64,000 bases of DNA from Chaetoderma sp. LZ-2023a (GCA_034401795.1 CM067370.1:59994369-60058368), one strand, 5' to 3'. Positions 23,680 through 36,099 are shown, counted from the stretch's first letter. The notes: generated from the letters alone by a model not told the origin. Made by a program: numbers and translations.

Positions 23680-24216
23680 TAAAAATGAGCCAACGAAAAG
23701 CGAAAGAGGAAGCCCTTCCTCTAACTTCATGAGCTTAAATGTGAGAAAGATTAATATGATCAGAAGAAGCAATCTCAAAACACCAGTCTCACAAATTCAT
23801 CTGGCAATAGAGGCCTCTGTGGGTTGACGCCCTCCTGGCAGAATCGATGATTTCCTGAGAACTCGCAGAAATTTAAATCTCAGGGATCGAACAGACAAAA
23901 TTCTCCAAAGAAACCAACTGTAAATTCCTGAGACTGAATACACGTGTCCCTTACTTGAGACAGAAGGTCCGGGGAGACTGGAAGAAGACAAGGGAAGACG
24001 AACTTCTAAGATCTGATCCCTGACCTTCCTCAAGACCAAAGAAATCAGGAATGTTGGAGGAGACGCATAATCTAACATTCCTATCCCGGACTGAAACAGG
24101 GCGTCCACTGCCAATGCCTGATTGTCCGGAAAAGTGGGCATGCAAGAGGAAATCCTGGCATTCAGACAGTTCACAAGACGATCTACGTGGGAACGATCCC
24201 TAAGGTTGAAAATTGC
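23680..24216 (-). pseudogene. E1 recombinase start and pol 3' part, degenerate
   Basis: AHEVRGRAS near 23720-23745 corresponds to the HxxR box of the tyrosine recombinase (AHDVRG in E2 and E3). Upstream, 23797-24174 encodes the methylase-like tail of pol (FPDNQALAVDAL, then a proline-poor version of YAFPP) in another frame, as expected for overlapping pol and recombinase. The end of the recombinase with the GWKSE motif lies left of the inserted element, near 22190-22290. Several stops and frameshifts make it a pseudogene. Confidence 0.65.
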
Positions 24217-25220
24217 TTAGACAACCGACCTCTTTAACTGCCACTCTGTACAGGAAATCCCAGACCATTCCCCCTCCTCATAGGAAGCGACTGTGAAAAT
24301 AATCACCTGAGGAGAAAACTTGACCAAACGAACACCCAACAGAATCAGAAACGATCCTTCCAATAAACTTGAAGGGGAAATAGATTTCTCTGATTGGAAT
24401 CCGAAGGTAATAGAGTGAACCGACTGAAGCCACAAGGACATTAAGTACATTGGAAAAGTCTTCTCATCAGCGCCTCCCTAGGAATGATACTCTTGACTCT
24501 GACCATCAATCCTATCACCCTGAAAAAGCAATTAGCTCTGACCATGGAGGAGGAAGACAGAAAATCCATCCCTACTAAGATGGTTTCCACTCTTAGGTCT
24601 ATATGAAAAAAACAAGACCCTGAGCTAGATAGAATAAAAACGTCTACGTGGGAAAAAAGCAGAGCGGGAATTAAACTAGACTTCTAGAGATTTAAAATCC
24701 AACCTAGGCTGCATGCCAGGCTGCAGATCTCTGGAATGATACTGATAGAATTAACAAAAACTCTGCTTAAACTAGCCAATCGTCTATATAAACGTGAAGG
24801 TGAATAGAACGACAGTAAAATATTCCTGCCACGGCTAACCCTAGATGAGTGAAGAAAAAAGGGGGCCGTGGACAGACCGAAGGGCAATGCTCGAAAAGCC
24901 ATAACCAACATGGGAGAACGAATCTCAAGAACTGAAGGCACGAAGGGTGGATGAGAACATGTCGAAAGATGCCCTAAATCTCTATGGAAGAGAACCACAA
25001 GCCCGGATTCAGACCGGCGATAATCTGAGATATGGCCTCCATCTAGATTTTTGGAGATAAGATAAGAAGAATTAACCTCTTCAGATGATGATCCATCCAA
25101 CTTCTTGGGGCTCCCTAGTGGAACGTCTTCTAAGGCCGTCTTAGAATCATCTGCTCCAACTCTAGGGCTCCCATCCTCACTGGGAAGGAAGGAAACTAAG
25201 TCCACCTAGAAAGGAAGGAC
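24217..25220 (-). pseudogene. E1 reverse transcriptase / RNase H remnant
   Basis: 24684-25205 encodes RT with MVMAFRALPFGLSTAPFF (RT block B) and continues into SLACSLGWILNL, but the YIDDWL block is shifted out of frame around 24770-24800. Downstream, 24217-24450 reads VIIFTVASYEEGEWSGISC and then jumps directly to TEWQLKRSVV. In E2 and E3 about 100 residues of RNase H lie between these points, so E1 has an internal deletion of the RNase H core. The first catalytic Asp (FTDAS) is also changed to Val. Confidence 0.75.
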
Positions 25221-26189
25221 AGAGGATGAAAAATCCAGGAAGGTGCGAAAAAGACCCAATGAGGATCTATGATCCAGGGGACCTGAACGAGGGCTTACCA
25301 AGTCTCCCCAAAAATAGAGACAGATGCCCTCCTACTAGCACGCTGGGAGAAAAGGGGAGCACCAATGGATCCAAAGGCAATGGAAGAGGAAGGGATAAAA
25401 TAGGAAAAAGAGAAGGGATAGGCCTACCCAGGCGACAACCATCCCTTCAGACTCTTTTACTCTGAAACCCTTAAAGGAATGACCTCTATGACTAGATCAA
25501 GGTCCACAGAAAAAAGACTAGCCCTTCTCACCTGAGTAGTGGAATGCCGAACTAGGGATCTAGGACAATGAGCAAAAAAAAAAAAAGGAGTCAGATCGAT
25601 CCTCCTTCTCGGATCTGAGTTTAGAACCTTAAGACAGAGAAAAATTGGTAATTATCCTAGAAGGATAAGCGCCAAACTCATCAGGCCTAAGACTTCCTCA
25701 ATGGAAGGATAAAAGAGGACTCTTAACAGAAGAGTCTCTCTACACAGAAGGCTTCAAAACAGAAATATGAACTCAAAGATCACTTGGCGGATCTAAGACT
25801 GACAGATTCAGCCCGAAGAATATGGAAGAAGATTGACCAAATATATCGAGGCCAAAGGTAGGAATAGATATAAGAATAGTCCTAAGCATAATCAAAATAT
25901 TAACATCGGATGGTTTTCTTAGAGGCAACGAAGCCTAACGAACTACAAACTGAGTTCAAAGAGCCTCTAAAGACGGTGGCTAGAGAATTTCTAAGAACCT
26001 CAGGAGGGACTCTGATCACCTCTCTCTCCAGCGCCTAAAGAATATCTTCCGAAATAAGAGCTAGAAAAATGGCTGATGTAATCTGTGCCTTACATACAGA
26101 TTCCCAACTAAAAAGATCCGAACAAGACTCAACTGTAGCGAAATCCTTCAAACCAGAAATAGACTGAAAGAACACTAGGAGAACAAGAA

Positions 26190-27110
26190 AAAGGGTCAGA
26201 GGAGAAAAAAATTATCCTGAAGAGGAAGAGAGAGAGAGACAAGAAGCTATCCATTGATGAGCCGAGGACCAATCATTCGAAGAGGCCCTGATTGGGTAAA
26301 ACCTCCTCAGATCCCTGACCTTGACTGATCCAGGAATAGAATCTAGAGACAATAGAAAAGACTAGCGGAAACAGAAGAGCAATAGAGCGAGGAATCCCAG
26401 ATTACAGAAAACAAAGAGAACACTAAGCCAGAGACAGCAAATAGAAAACTATTTTCTGAGAAAGAAAAACAGACACAATTGTATCTAGACGAACAAAGAT
26501 GAAGAAGAAGTGGAAGAATAAGAAAGAAGAAGATGAAAAAAGAAAAGCTGATATGAAGAAGCAAGACTAGGATAAACAGAAGGAAAGTGAGAACGCCAGC
26601 AAAGGAAGGATAGCCAAAGAATGAGAAAGAGAGAACACTAGAACAAGAAAAGGGACAGACAAGAAAAAACTCATCCTGAAGAGGAAGAGAGAAAGAGACA
26701 AGAAGCTATCCATTGATGAGCCGAGGACCAATCATCCGAAGAGGCCCTGATCGGGTAAAACCTCATCAGATCCCTGACCTCGACTGATCCAGGAATAGAA
26801 TCTAGAGAATAGAAAAGACCAGCGGAAAAAGAAGAGCGATTGAGCGAGTAATCACAGATTACAGAAAACAAATAGAAGGCTAATCCAGAGACAACAAACA
26901 GAAATCTAGTTTTTTAGAAAGAAAAACAGACACAATAGGATATAGAAGAACAAAGGTGAAGAAGTGGAAGAATAAGAAGGAATAGAAGAATTTGAAAGAA
27001 CAGAGGAGGAAAAAGAATATGAAAAAAGAAGACATGATACGTAGAAACAAGACTAGTAAAAGCAGAAAAAGGAAAGTGAGGAACCCCCGAGAAGGAGGGA
27101 TAGCCAAAGA
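26190..27110 (-). repeat. Tandem duplication of about 460 bp in E1 gag
   Basis: The block beginning ATCCTGAAGAGGAAGAGAGA at about 26213 and running through GAAGCTATCCATTGATGAGC recurs at about 26668. E4 has the same doubling (61930 and 62400); E3 has a single copy (55958). Confidence 0.75.
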
Positions 27111-27329
27111 ATAAAAGAGAAGATTGGGAAAACAAGACTAAAGAAAATCTCGAGCAGCCATAGCATAAAAGAAACGTAGGAAGAATAGCGCGTAACAAAT
27201 TGAGTCAGAACTAAGGAATTATTATTAGAAGAAGAATCTGAACGAACAGGCGATTCATAACCATAAGCTCGAAATTAACTCCCGGAAAGAGAATCAGTAA
27301 AAACTAATAAACCGGAAACAGAATTAGGA

Positions 27330-28680
27330 TACTTAGCCGGCTCTAACAGACCCGGACAGCGCCTCTCAAACCGCAAGTGGAAGCATTACTACCAGAAATA
27401 GATACAACGAAACCGGAACCGAAAAAGGAAGTTGGAAGCTTATCCGGATCTAACAGACCCGGAAAAGTACCTCTCATACCGGAAGTGGAAGCACAACTAC
27501 CGGAAACAGATACAACAAAACCAGAACCAGAAACGGAAGCAGGAGCTAACAGACCCGGAAAAGCACCTCTCCTACCGGAAGCAGATACATACTCGGAAAC
27601 GGAGACTAGAACCGGAAATAGAAGACGGAAGCTTGACCGGATCTAACCAACCCCGAAAGCACCTCTCAAACCGAAAGCAGCAACACTACCACCGGAAACT
27701 GAAGCGAAAAAACACCGGAACCAGAAATAGTTAACGGATGCTTGACCGGATCTACCAGACCCTGAAAAGATCATCTCTCCTACAGGAAGCAGATACACTA
27801 CTACCGGAAACGGATGCGGAAATGATCAGAACCAGAAAATGATAACAGATGCTTGGCCGGATCTAACAGACCCGCAAAATCATCTCTCCTACAGGAAGCA
27901 GATACACTACTACCGGAAACGGAAGCGGAAATAACCGGAACCAGAAAATGATAACAGATGCTTGGTCGGATCTAACAGACCCAGAAAATCATCTCTCCTA
28001 CCAGAAGCAGATACACTACTACCGGAAAAGGAAGTGGAAATAACCAGAACCAGAAAATGATAACAGATGCTTGGTCGGATCTAACAGACCCGGAAAATCA
28101 TCTCTCCTACCAGAAGCAGATACACTACCGGAAATGGAAGCGAAACAAACCGGAACCTGAAATTGATAACAGATGCTTGGACGGATCTAACAGACCCGAA
28201 AAAGCACATCTCAAACCGAAAGCAGAAACACTACTACCGGAAACGGATGCGGAAATATCCGGAACCAGAAAATGATAACAGATGCTTGGCCGGATCTAAC
28301 AGACCCGGAAAATCACTACTCATACCGGAAGCAGATACACCACTATCGGAAACGGAAGCGGAACAAACCAGAACCGGAAATTGAAAACAGATGCTTGGCC
28401 AGATCTGACAGACCCGGAAAATCATCTCTCCTACCGGAAGCAGATACATTACCACCGGAAACGGAAGCGGAACAAACCGGAACTTGAAAGCAGATGCTTG
28501 GCCAGATCTAAGACCCGGCAAAATCATCTCTCCTACCGGAAGCAGATACACTACTACCGGAAACGGAACAAATCAGAACCGGAAATTGATAACGGATGCT
28601 TGGCCAGATCTAACACACCCGGAAAATCATCTCTCCTACCGGAAGCAGATACACTACTACCGGAAACTGAAGCGGAAATA
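27330..28680 (-). repeat. E1 gag repeat array, about 13 units of roughly 105 bp
   Basis: Units begin at GGATCTAACAGACCCGG-like boxes near 27342, 27443, 27546, 27639, 27747, 27857, 27967, 28077, 28184, 28293, 28401, 28506 and 28606. On the minus strand each unit encodes about 35 residues of the type SGSSVSASGRRDDFPGLLD followed by PAKHLLSFSG. Several units are out of frame with each other. Confidence 0.85.
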
Positions 28681-29629
28681 ACCGGAACCAGAAAATATAA
28701 GAAAAAACAGCCAGATGAAAATGAGACTGAATGTCCAGCCAAGCCAAAACAATCAGAGCTCATATCCGGATGCCCGGTCAAACCAGAAGACAATCTGGAT
28801 TTAGAATCTGCTTGCCCGGACAAGCCAGCAGCAATAACGGGAGCGGACATAGGAAGACCTCTTAACATAACCGGCTTTACCTTGCATGGGATGAATTATC
28901 AGTACCTTCTGTCACCAACGCCACTGCATGAGGGTAAAAAAAAAAAATACACCCCCTCAAGACTTATGTGGTCTTTAGACTGAAACTTACCAGAAGTCAT
29001 ATTACAGGCTTTTTCTGAAACCCTTAGTCTACGTAGGACGTAATTCTTGCCTGGTAGTGAAGGACGTGGGATTGCCCCATTTGCGAAAACGGCCGCAAGA
29101 ATTACGCATATCGTCTTAATCAGATTAATCCTCTATATAAACATGGAAATAGAGGATATCCGCTCATCTAGAGATTATGTAAAACATACTTAATAAGAGA
29201 TCTCTAAATATGGTAATCCGCTAAAGAAACAAAACCTCTATACAAGAGACAGAGTAACGGATTTGAAATCTCACTGAAAGACCAAGAATTACCCAAAGTT
29301 TCGTAAGATATTTTTATGTAGGCACTAACAGAATAAATAAGCGAGTACTAAGGGGTTTTATTTTAAAGCATGGTTTGATCTATGATAGTAAAATAGGCAT
29401 GGATTGTAATACCTCGAAAACGTGAGTATTTGACATGAAAACCGGTAACTCATAAACCAGAGTTAAAAAACCCAAAACGCCATGAAGTATACAATAGACA
29501 TATTAGGGAGAACAGAGTTTATTATAGACATGATTCCTGTATCAGAAACTCTTAAATATGTAGCTGAACTTCAGCGCAAAGCTATAAAAACTTAAGCTGG
29601 ATAGCAGGCCGACTGTTCTGCTTGCAGAA

Positions 29630-29917
29630 TATTTGAAAAGTGAATCTGTTTCCTATTTGGGATCTTTGCGCATGCGCAGGCGCGCTTAGTGACAGGCGTC
29701 ACCAAGGAGTGAGTACAGACTGGTGCCAGTCTATACTGAGGCTTATGCTGGGGGTTACCTTACCAGTAGCCTGGTTAAGGGTATGCATGGTGATGATAAA
29801 GGCATAAAGGAGTATGTAAGCAAACATAAAAATCTTATTCTGGTAGATAAATGCAGATAATTTGATCTAGCAAGTAGTGATTGAATGGTCAAGATGTTTT
29901 TGTGGTGTAATAACAAC
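29630..29917. repeat. E1 right (5') inverted terminal repeat
   Basis: Inverse of 21391-21740; ends ATGTTTTTGTGGTGTAATAACA. It should act as the promoter-bearing 5' end of the minus-strand element. It contains the NRF-1 type site TGCGCATGCGCA at 29667-29678. Confidence 0.85.
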
Positions 29918-30059
29918 CAGCACACAGCTCATCGATCAATAAGTAAGATAGTGCCTGAACATCAGTATCATAATACATGTAGTTAAGCTGCACCTCAATA
30001 CAATAAGAACATTGAACACTGACCATAGGAACAGGGCTAAAGTTTACCAATTTACTCAC

Positions 30060-30288
30060 TCCATCTGAATTAGGGCCACGCTTTACACGCTCTACAGATG
30101 TATCCCGCCGTCTAGTAGCAGTGCCTTGACTGTCAGTAATTCTTTCCATCAGCACATCTTTATCGACTCTATCTTTCGTTTTAGCAGATGCAGGAAACTT
30201 AGGTGTGAAATCATGTGACTTTCCGGCACCAGCACGAGCCGGGGAAACCTGTCTACTAGGGGTCCTCGTTGTCATGTTTTCCCTTGGT
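30060..30288 (-). CDS. Candidate first coding exon of the AT-hook gene
   Basis: On the minus strand TTTTGTTACAG (acceptor) precedes 30288. An ATG at 30275 opens a frame of 72 codons, MTTRTPSRQVSPARAGAGKS..., basic and Ser/Thr-rich, ending RGPNSDG at 30060, followed by the strong donor GTGAGT. The border falls between codons, as does the acceptor of the giant exon, so splicing would give ...NSDG|RKTQPG.... The composition resembles the giant exon (SRNVSPAV and SRQVSPAR appear on the two sides). If so, a 5' UTR exon lies further upstream. The linkage is an inference; the exon could belong to another gene. Confidence 0.55.
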
Positions 30289-30539
30289 CTGTAACAAAAC
30301 ATCAAACGATATTCTTTTATTGTCCAGATTAATGGCTAAGTCATTTAAATTTCAGTTACCTAAATTCCATCAAATATTCAAATATAGAAAACAAGAAAAA
30401 ACAAAGATTACAGACCCATGTCTTCTGTTTATGTCACATTGCAAAAGGTCTTTCAATTTTTCAGGTTTTTTGGTTTTCTGATCTTTTTTTCGGATTACGC
30501 CAAAAGTTGTTCAGGTTGAAAAAGGTCAAATAGCAATAT
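30289..30539. other. No gene recognised
   Basis: Region upstream of the candidate exon on the minus strand, with pyrimidine-rich DNA near the acceptor. I see nothing else. Confidence 0.5.
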
Positions 30540-31045
30540 TAGAATAGCCTTGACCTTTGACCTGGTGATCTCCATGTCACCATACTGTATCCTCTTGCCA
30601 TAAGCAACCATGTACCAAAGTTGTGCTCCATTAGGGTTAAGCAGTCCCAAAATATAACCAGATAACTTAAATAAGCCTAAAAAATTAACTTTGAAGAATA
30701 ATAAAGTTTTGTAGTGGGCAGAATGACCTTGACCTTCGACGTTGTGACTTCGGTATCAACATGCTGCTTCCTAACATTATAGGTAACAATGTATCCAAGT
30801 TTAGTTCCAATAGGATTAACCAATCCTGACAGATAAGCTAAAAAGTTTTGTTAAACGCAAAAATTTAACATTGAATTTTGTATCAAGGTCACACTGACCT
30901 TGACCTTTGACCATGTGACCTCATTATCATCATGCTGCTTCCTAATAGTATAGGCAACCACATAGCCAGGTTTAGTTGCAATAGGCTTAACCAAGCCTGA
31001 AATATAAGCTGAAGTTTAGCTAAACGCAAAAACTTAATGTTGAAC
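30540..31045. repeat. Diverged 180 bp satellite units with hormone-receptor half-sites
   Basis: Three diverged units containing (A/T)TGCTGCTTCCTAA, AAGTTTAGTTCCAAT and TTGACCTTTGACC. The array is interrupted by the element at 31066-31689 and resumes afterwards. Confidence 0.7.
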
Positions 31046-31065
31046 AAGAGCTCCGCAAACGGCGC

Positions 31066-31689
31066 ATAATACCCCGCCATGATGACAAGCCAATGAATGA
31101 GAGCTTTCTGAAAATATTTATTTCTTCCTCAGCCCCATCGCTAAATGGTCAAGGAGGTATCGTCCAGAAACCAATTTTCAAGATAGCTGCCGCTGACTGG
31201 CGGCCATATTAGATTTTGGATTATCGTAAACTTTGATAAGTTTCTTCACCATACATATTCCAACGACCGTAGGAAGTGATCCAATAAATGAAATCCAGAA
31301 ACCAACTTTCAAGATGGCAGCCCACGGCTGGCAGCCATCTTGGATTTCGGATCATCATCGATTTCGATAGGTTTCTTCCGCAGACCTAGTCCAACCACTC
31401 TATGAAGTTTCAAAGCGATCCGATAAACGGTAACAGAGTTATCATCCAGAAACCAATTTTCAAGATGGCTACCGGTGGCTGGCGGCCATCTTGGATTTTG
31501 GATCATCGTCAATTTTGATAGGTTTCTTCCCCAGTCCTAGTCCAACCACTCCATGAAGTTTCAAAACGATCCGATAAAGGGTAACGGAGATATCATCCGG
31601 AAACTAATTTTCAAGATGGCCACCGGTGGATGGCGGCCATCTTGGATTTCGGATCATCGTCGATTTCGATGTTTCTTCCCAAGACCTAG
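31066..31689. mobile_element. Second copy of the 150 bp-unit element
   Basis: Begins ACCCCGCCATGATGACAAGCC and holds four units with CAAGAT(G/A)G at 31179, 31309, 31461 and 31611. It then fuses directly to the 180 bp satellite, so its right end is missing. Confidence 0.7.
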
Positions 31690-32735
31690 TCCAACCACCC
31701 TATGAAGTTTTGTAAACTTAATGTAAAATATTAACAAAGATTATACTGTGACTTTAGACCTCATGATGTCTACATCAACATGCTGCTTCCGTTAAATGTA
31801 AATCACCATGTACCCAAGTTTGGTTCCAGTTGGATAAGGCATTGTTGAGATACAAGGCAATAACTTTTGTTTAACGCAAAAATTTAACATAAAATATTAA
31901 CAAAGATTATACCGTGAGCTTTGACACCATAAACTTGACCTCATGATGCCTGCAACAGCATGCTGCTTCCTTTCGATGTATATCGCCATGTACCCAAGTT
32001 TGGTTCCAATTGGATGATAACCTTTGTTTAACGCAAAAACCTAACGTAAAATATTAACAAAGATTATACCATGACCTTTGACCCACAAAACCTTGAACGC
32101 ATGATGCCTGCATCAGCGCGCTGCTTCCTTTCGATGTATATCTCCATGTATCCAAGTTTGGTTCCAATTGGATCAGGCATTGCTGAGATATAAGACAATA
32201 ACTTTTGTTTAACGCAAAAACTAACGTAAAATATTAACAAAGATTATACTGTGACCTTTGACCCCATAACCTTGACATCATGACCGCTTTATCGGTGGGT
32301 TGCTTCCAATCAATGCATCTCACCATGTACCCAGGTTTGGTTCCAATTCACTCAGGCATTGCTGAGACATAAGGCAATAACTTTTGTTTAATGCAAAAAC
32401 TTAACGTAAAATAGTAACACAGATTATACTGTGACCTTTGACTCCCATAACCATGACCGCATGACGTCTGCATCAGCATGCTGCTTCCTTTTGATGTATA
32501 TCACCATATACCCAAGCTTGGTTCCAATTGGATCAGGCATTGCTGAGATATAAGGCAATAACTTTTGTTTAACGCAAAAACTTAACGTAAAATATTAACA
32601 AAGATTATACTGTAACCTTTGACCCCCGTAACCTTGACCTCATGGCCTTTTTATCGGCGGGCTGCTTCCTTTTGATGTATATTACCATGCACGCAAGCTT
32701 GGTTCCAATTGGATCAGGCATTGCTGAGATATAAA
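31690..32735. repeat. 180 bp tandem satellite, about six units, each with a DR1-type site
   Basis: AAAATATTAACAAAGATTATAC recurs near 31725, 31892, 32048, 32228, 32408 and 32588, so the unit is about 180 bp with some shorter copies. Each unit carries TG(A/T)CCTTTGACC-type sequence, a TGCTGCTTCC box and AAGTTTGGTTCCAATTGG. TGACCTTTGACC is the complement of GGTCAAAGGTCA, a direct repeat of the nuclear-receptor half-site with 1 bp spacing. Confidence 0.85.
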
Positions 32736-32811
32736 CTTTCTCGATCCTGCTTTGCACGCGAGACAAAATCCCAGAAAATCTGTATAATCTTGCAATCCCT
32801 TTTTGTTACAT

Positions 32812-33955
32812 TAACAAGAGGCCCAAGGGGCCTGTATACAGTATCCCTCAACTGGAAGTATTGGTCACTGGCACAACTGAACAAAATGAGATGACCACTG
32901 GAAAAATTTACCAATGTGTGAAGAAGGTTTAGCCAAGATTTATTAAAATTGGTCCAGCCGTTAATAAGTATAGTACTCTTTTTATGATTTTCTCAGAAAT
33001 CTGCAAAAAATACACGTCTGCCAAAAACGCAAAATTTTGATTGATTCATGGCCGACATGTTTTTTTAATATATGTATCAACTTTCCATGTACAAACTTTA
33101 ATGGTGTTTAGGCACTAATCATATCTCTAAAGTTTCGGCCCGATCCGTTCCGCGGTTCTGGAGAAGTTATTTTCACAAAAACTATGTCATCCAAGATGGC
33201 CGCCGAAGCATTTGGCCAATCACGTTCCCTTAAACAAACTTGGTTCAGCTGTTGCTCCAGATGATGTTTCATGAGATTGGAATCCATCCCACATGTGGTT
33301 TCCGAGAAGATTTTTAGACTTTTTTTTAAATCAGACAAAATCCAAGATGGCTGCCAAATTGGCCGATCGCGTTTCTTTAAACAAAGTTGGATCCCTATGC
33401 CCTAAGGATGCTTCCTGCAAAACATACTTGAAATCGACCAAGTAGTTCTCGAGAAAAGATTTAATTTCCCTTTGCTTCAGTATGGGAGTTTTTGGCAGAA
33501 AAAAGATCCAAGATGGTCGGCACACCGTCTATCCGAGTTTTGAAAATGACAAATTTGAGATCAGAATATCCCAAAAACTATATAAAACCAATTTCGGCCT
33601 CAAAATCCATAAAATTATTCAATATGCCCACAAAATATGATACATTTTGATTGGTCTATGACGGACATGTTTGCTGACGGATCAACTTCCCTTGAACAAA
33701 CTTTAATGGCCCTTAAGCCCTAATCATATCTGGCAAATTTCAAGCTGATCCGTTCAACAGTTTGGAAGCTGTTTTCGCGAAAACTAGGTCATCCAAGATG
33801 GCTGCTGAACCATTTGGCCAATCAAGTTCCCTTGAACAAAATTCGGCCCAATCCATTCAGTGGTTCTGGAGAAGACCTTTTCGCTAAAACTAGGTCAACT
33901 AAGATGGTCGCTGAACCATTTGACCAATCAAGTTCCCTTGAACAAACATCGTTCG
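32812..33955. mobile_element. GCTCACCT element, copy 3 (diverged and truncated)
   Basis: Starts ACAAGAGGCCCAAGGGGCCTG as in copy 2 and holds two diverged bodies with CCAAGATGGC, AACCAATTTCGGCC and CTTGAACAAAC blocks. The AGGTGAGC end is absent. Confidence 0.6.
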
Positions 33956-34649
33956 TCATAGCCTGATGGGAGGTGGGGGAGGCAAAAGGGCGCAGTTGAC
34001 ACCCCTGAGATTTCAGGGGCGGCGGAAGCAGTTTTTGATTGCCCTGACCATAGACAAGCCAAACCAGAAGCGGATTCCCGGGGTGGCCCCACAGAAAATT
34101 TTGAAAACTAGATGTTCTCAGATGGTTTCTCGATTATTTCTGGCATTTCGATCATTTCTGGCATGTCTGGGGGTAAATATAGGCATTCAATTAGATACTA
34201 AATTATTCTATTTTGGCCAATTTTTTCCCAAAAAGTGTACATGACATTATACAGAATAAAATAATTTCTCAAAATAACATTGGTGATAATCAAATGGTCA
34301 TGTTTCCGCCTACCATTGATACCTTTCCAAACAAAAGTCATAGCAATGTAATATTTTCTAATGATATTCCCTGCTAGATATTTGAGAACACATGAATTGA
34401 ATGACACCTTGGCCCTAATTAAGAAAATATATTGTCTTAACCATTTCAAGACGAAAAATTACAATTTAAGAAGTTCTTTACAATATATGAAATATTTGAT
34501 GAATAATTGGAAAATAATTTAATTGGATGCTGTAGCAGAAGTGTATAAATCAGATGACGGCGTGGTGGGGTGGCGAGGCATATATGTCAAGGGGACCAGA
34601 CAGGCTGTCAGTGTTCTCCCCCGTGCAACAAGTGTTTTAGTGAAACTCA
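33956..34649. other. No gene recognised
   Basis: A G-rich start (GGTGGGGGAGGC) is followed by AT-rich DNA containing a decayed family-B fold-back near 34495-34530. The 92-codon plus frame at 33966 has no recognisable motif. Confidence 0.5.
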
Positions 34650-35335
34650 ACATACGCCCATAGGCATACTTGTTTGACGAATGCTAAATGTGAATGGTTT
34701 GTCTTTGATAAATGACATTTCGTCTATCCCTAAAATATCTGCTGAACAAAAAATTGTGAGTGTAGGTTCAAAACTCTTCGAGATCTGCTCAGGACAAGAA
34801 AATTTTGACAAATTTTAGCTTTTCAGGGGAGATAACTTGGGCAAATATGGCCGGATTTTGACGAAACAAAGTCATTGTACTGTCGTCCATCCCTAACACA
34901 TCTGCTGAAACAAAATTGTGAGTGTAGGTTCAAAACTCTTCGAGATCTGCGCAAGACAAGAAAATTTTGACAAATCTTTGCTTTTCAAGGGATAACTCGG
35001 GCGAATATGGGTGGATTTTGTCGAAACGAAATCATGACATGTTGTCCATCTCTAACACATCTGCTGACGCAAAATTGTGAGTGTAAGTTCAAAACTCCTC
35101 GAGATCTGCTCCGGACAAGAAAATTGACGAATTTTAACTTTTCATGGGGGATAACTTGGGCAAATATGGCTGGACTTTGCCGAAACGAAATCATTGCACT
35201 TCGTCTATCCCCAACACATCTGCTGGAAAAAAAATTGTGAGTGTAGGTTAAAAACTCTTCGAGAATTGCTCCGGATAAGAAACCAGGACGGATGCACAGT
35301 GAGTGCCATCACATAATACTTACATGGGCGTATAA
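34650..35335. repeat. 160 bp tandem array, about four units
   Basis: GTGAGTGTA(G/A)GTT recurs at about 34757, 34918, 35076 and 35236; units share CTTCGAGATCTGC and GATAACT(T/C)GGGC. The array ends in GACGGATGCACAGTGAGTGCCATCACATAATAC, similar to the tail of the 150 bp-unit elements near 23635 and 48870. Confidence 0.85.
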
Positions 35336-35606
35336 CAAAAACCCACAGACCCCCCCCCCTTGCGGGTTGGTCTGTTGTTTTATTAACCACTATAAAACAT
35401 ACTTGCCATTCAATCACTACTTGCTAAATCAATTTATCTGCATTTAGCCACCAGAATAAGATTTTTATGCTTGCTTACTTTCCTCCCCATGCCTACCCCC
35501 ATTATTAAATACCCTCAACCAGGCTACTGGTTGAGATCCCCTCCTGATATAGACTGGAACCACAGTCTTGACTCACTTCCTGGTGACGCGTGACACTATG
35601 CACGCC

Positions 35607-35618
35607 CGCGCATGCGCA
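35607..35618. promoter_or_regulatory. NRF-1 type palindrome in E2 terminal repeat
   Basis: CGCGCATGCGCA, at the same place as in the other family-A terminal repeats. Confidence 0.55.
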
Positions 35619-36099
35619 TTGGAGCCCAAATAGGAAATAGATTCACTTTTCTAAATTTAAGTGCCAAATATTACAAAACTATTCTCAAATCATTCCCACG
35701 AGGGGTGGTGGCTGAGGCCGGGTCGTAGTGATTGAATGGTAAGTATGTTTTATAGTGGTTAATAAAACAACAGACCAACACGCAAGGGGGGTCTGTGGGG
35801 GTTGTTATTACACCACAAAAACATCCATTCCCGTTCAATCACTACTTGCTAAACCCGTAGATTTGGTCAGTACCCCAATTAAATCAATGGTGGGTGGAGA
35901 TTTGAGAATATATAAACAACGATAAAAATTAAACAAAATATATCCAAATGTTAATAACATAAGTGCATCTAAATTAATCACACCGTGATTAATAAACAAT
36001 GAAAACTTTAAACTTAAAGAAGTAAATAAAAACCAAAGAAGTACTCTCACCATTTCACGCAGCCGCAGTCTTAACGAAAATGACGGGATGTGTTTGGTA

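Larger units (their letters stand above)
25450..28990 (-). pseudogene. E1 gag region, degenerate
   Basis: Matches the E3 gag by segments: FITSKTRSR-like and DLRRFYPIRAS blocks near 25900-26300, the repeat region 27330-28680, and a diverged copy of the CGCSRKWGKPIS stretch near 29080. No long frame survives. The Cys-rich amino end present in E3 was not found here. Confidence 0.6.
21391..29917 (-). mobile_element. DIRS-like retrotransposon E1, family A (both ends present, dead)
   Basis: An 8.5 kb tyrosine-recombinase retrotransposon coding on the minus strand. The terminal repeats are inverted (21391-21740 and 29630-29917). An internal complementary region sits next to the 3' (left) repeat. 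Gene remains occur in the order gag, RT-RNase H, recombinase, as expected for DIRS. As usual for this class I see no obvious target-site duplication. All genes are broken by stops and frameshifts, most of RNase H is deleted, and another element (22293-23679) is inserted in the recombinase gene. It lies in the predicted intron, in the same orientation as the host gene. Confidence 0.85.
7532..30059 (-). other. Predicted 22.5 kb phase-0 intron
   Basis: This is the interval between the GTGAGT donor at 30059 and the TTTTCAG acceptor at 7532 on the minus strand. Both borders fall between codons, so joining the exon at 30060-30288 to the giant exon keeps the frame. The interval holds only repeats and retroelement remains that I can support; further small exons inside it cannot be excluded. 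The assignment is an inference from splice motifs and phase. Confidence 0.45.

Noticed and set aside
27330..28680. CRISPR or simple satellite reading of the 105 bp repeats
   Set aside because: The units encode a homologous peptide within DIRS gag and recur at the same gene position in E3 and E4.
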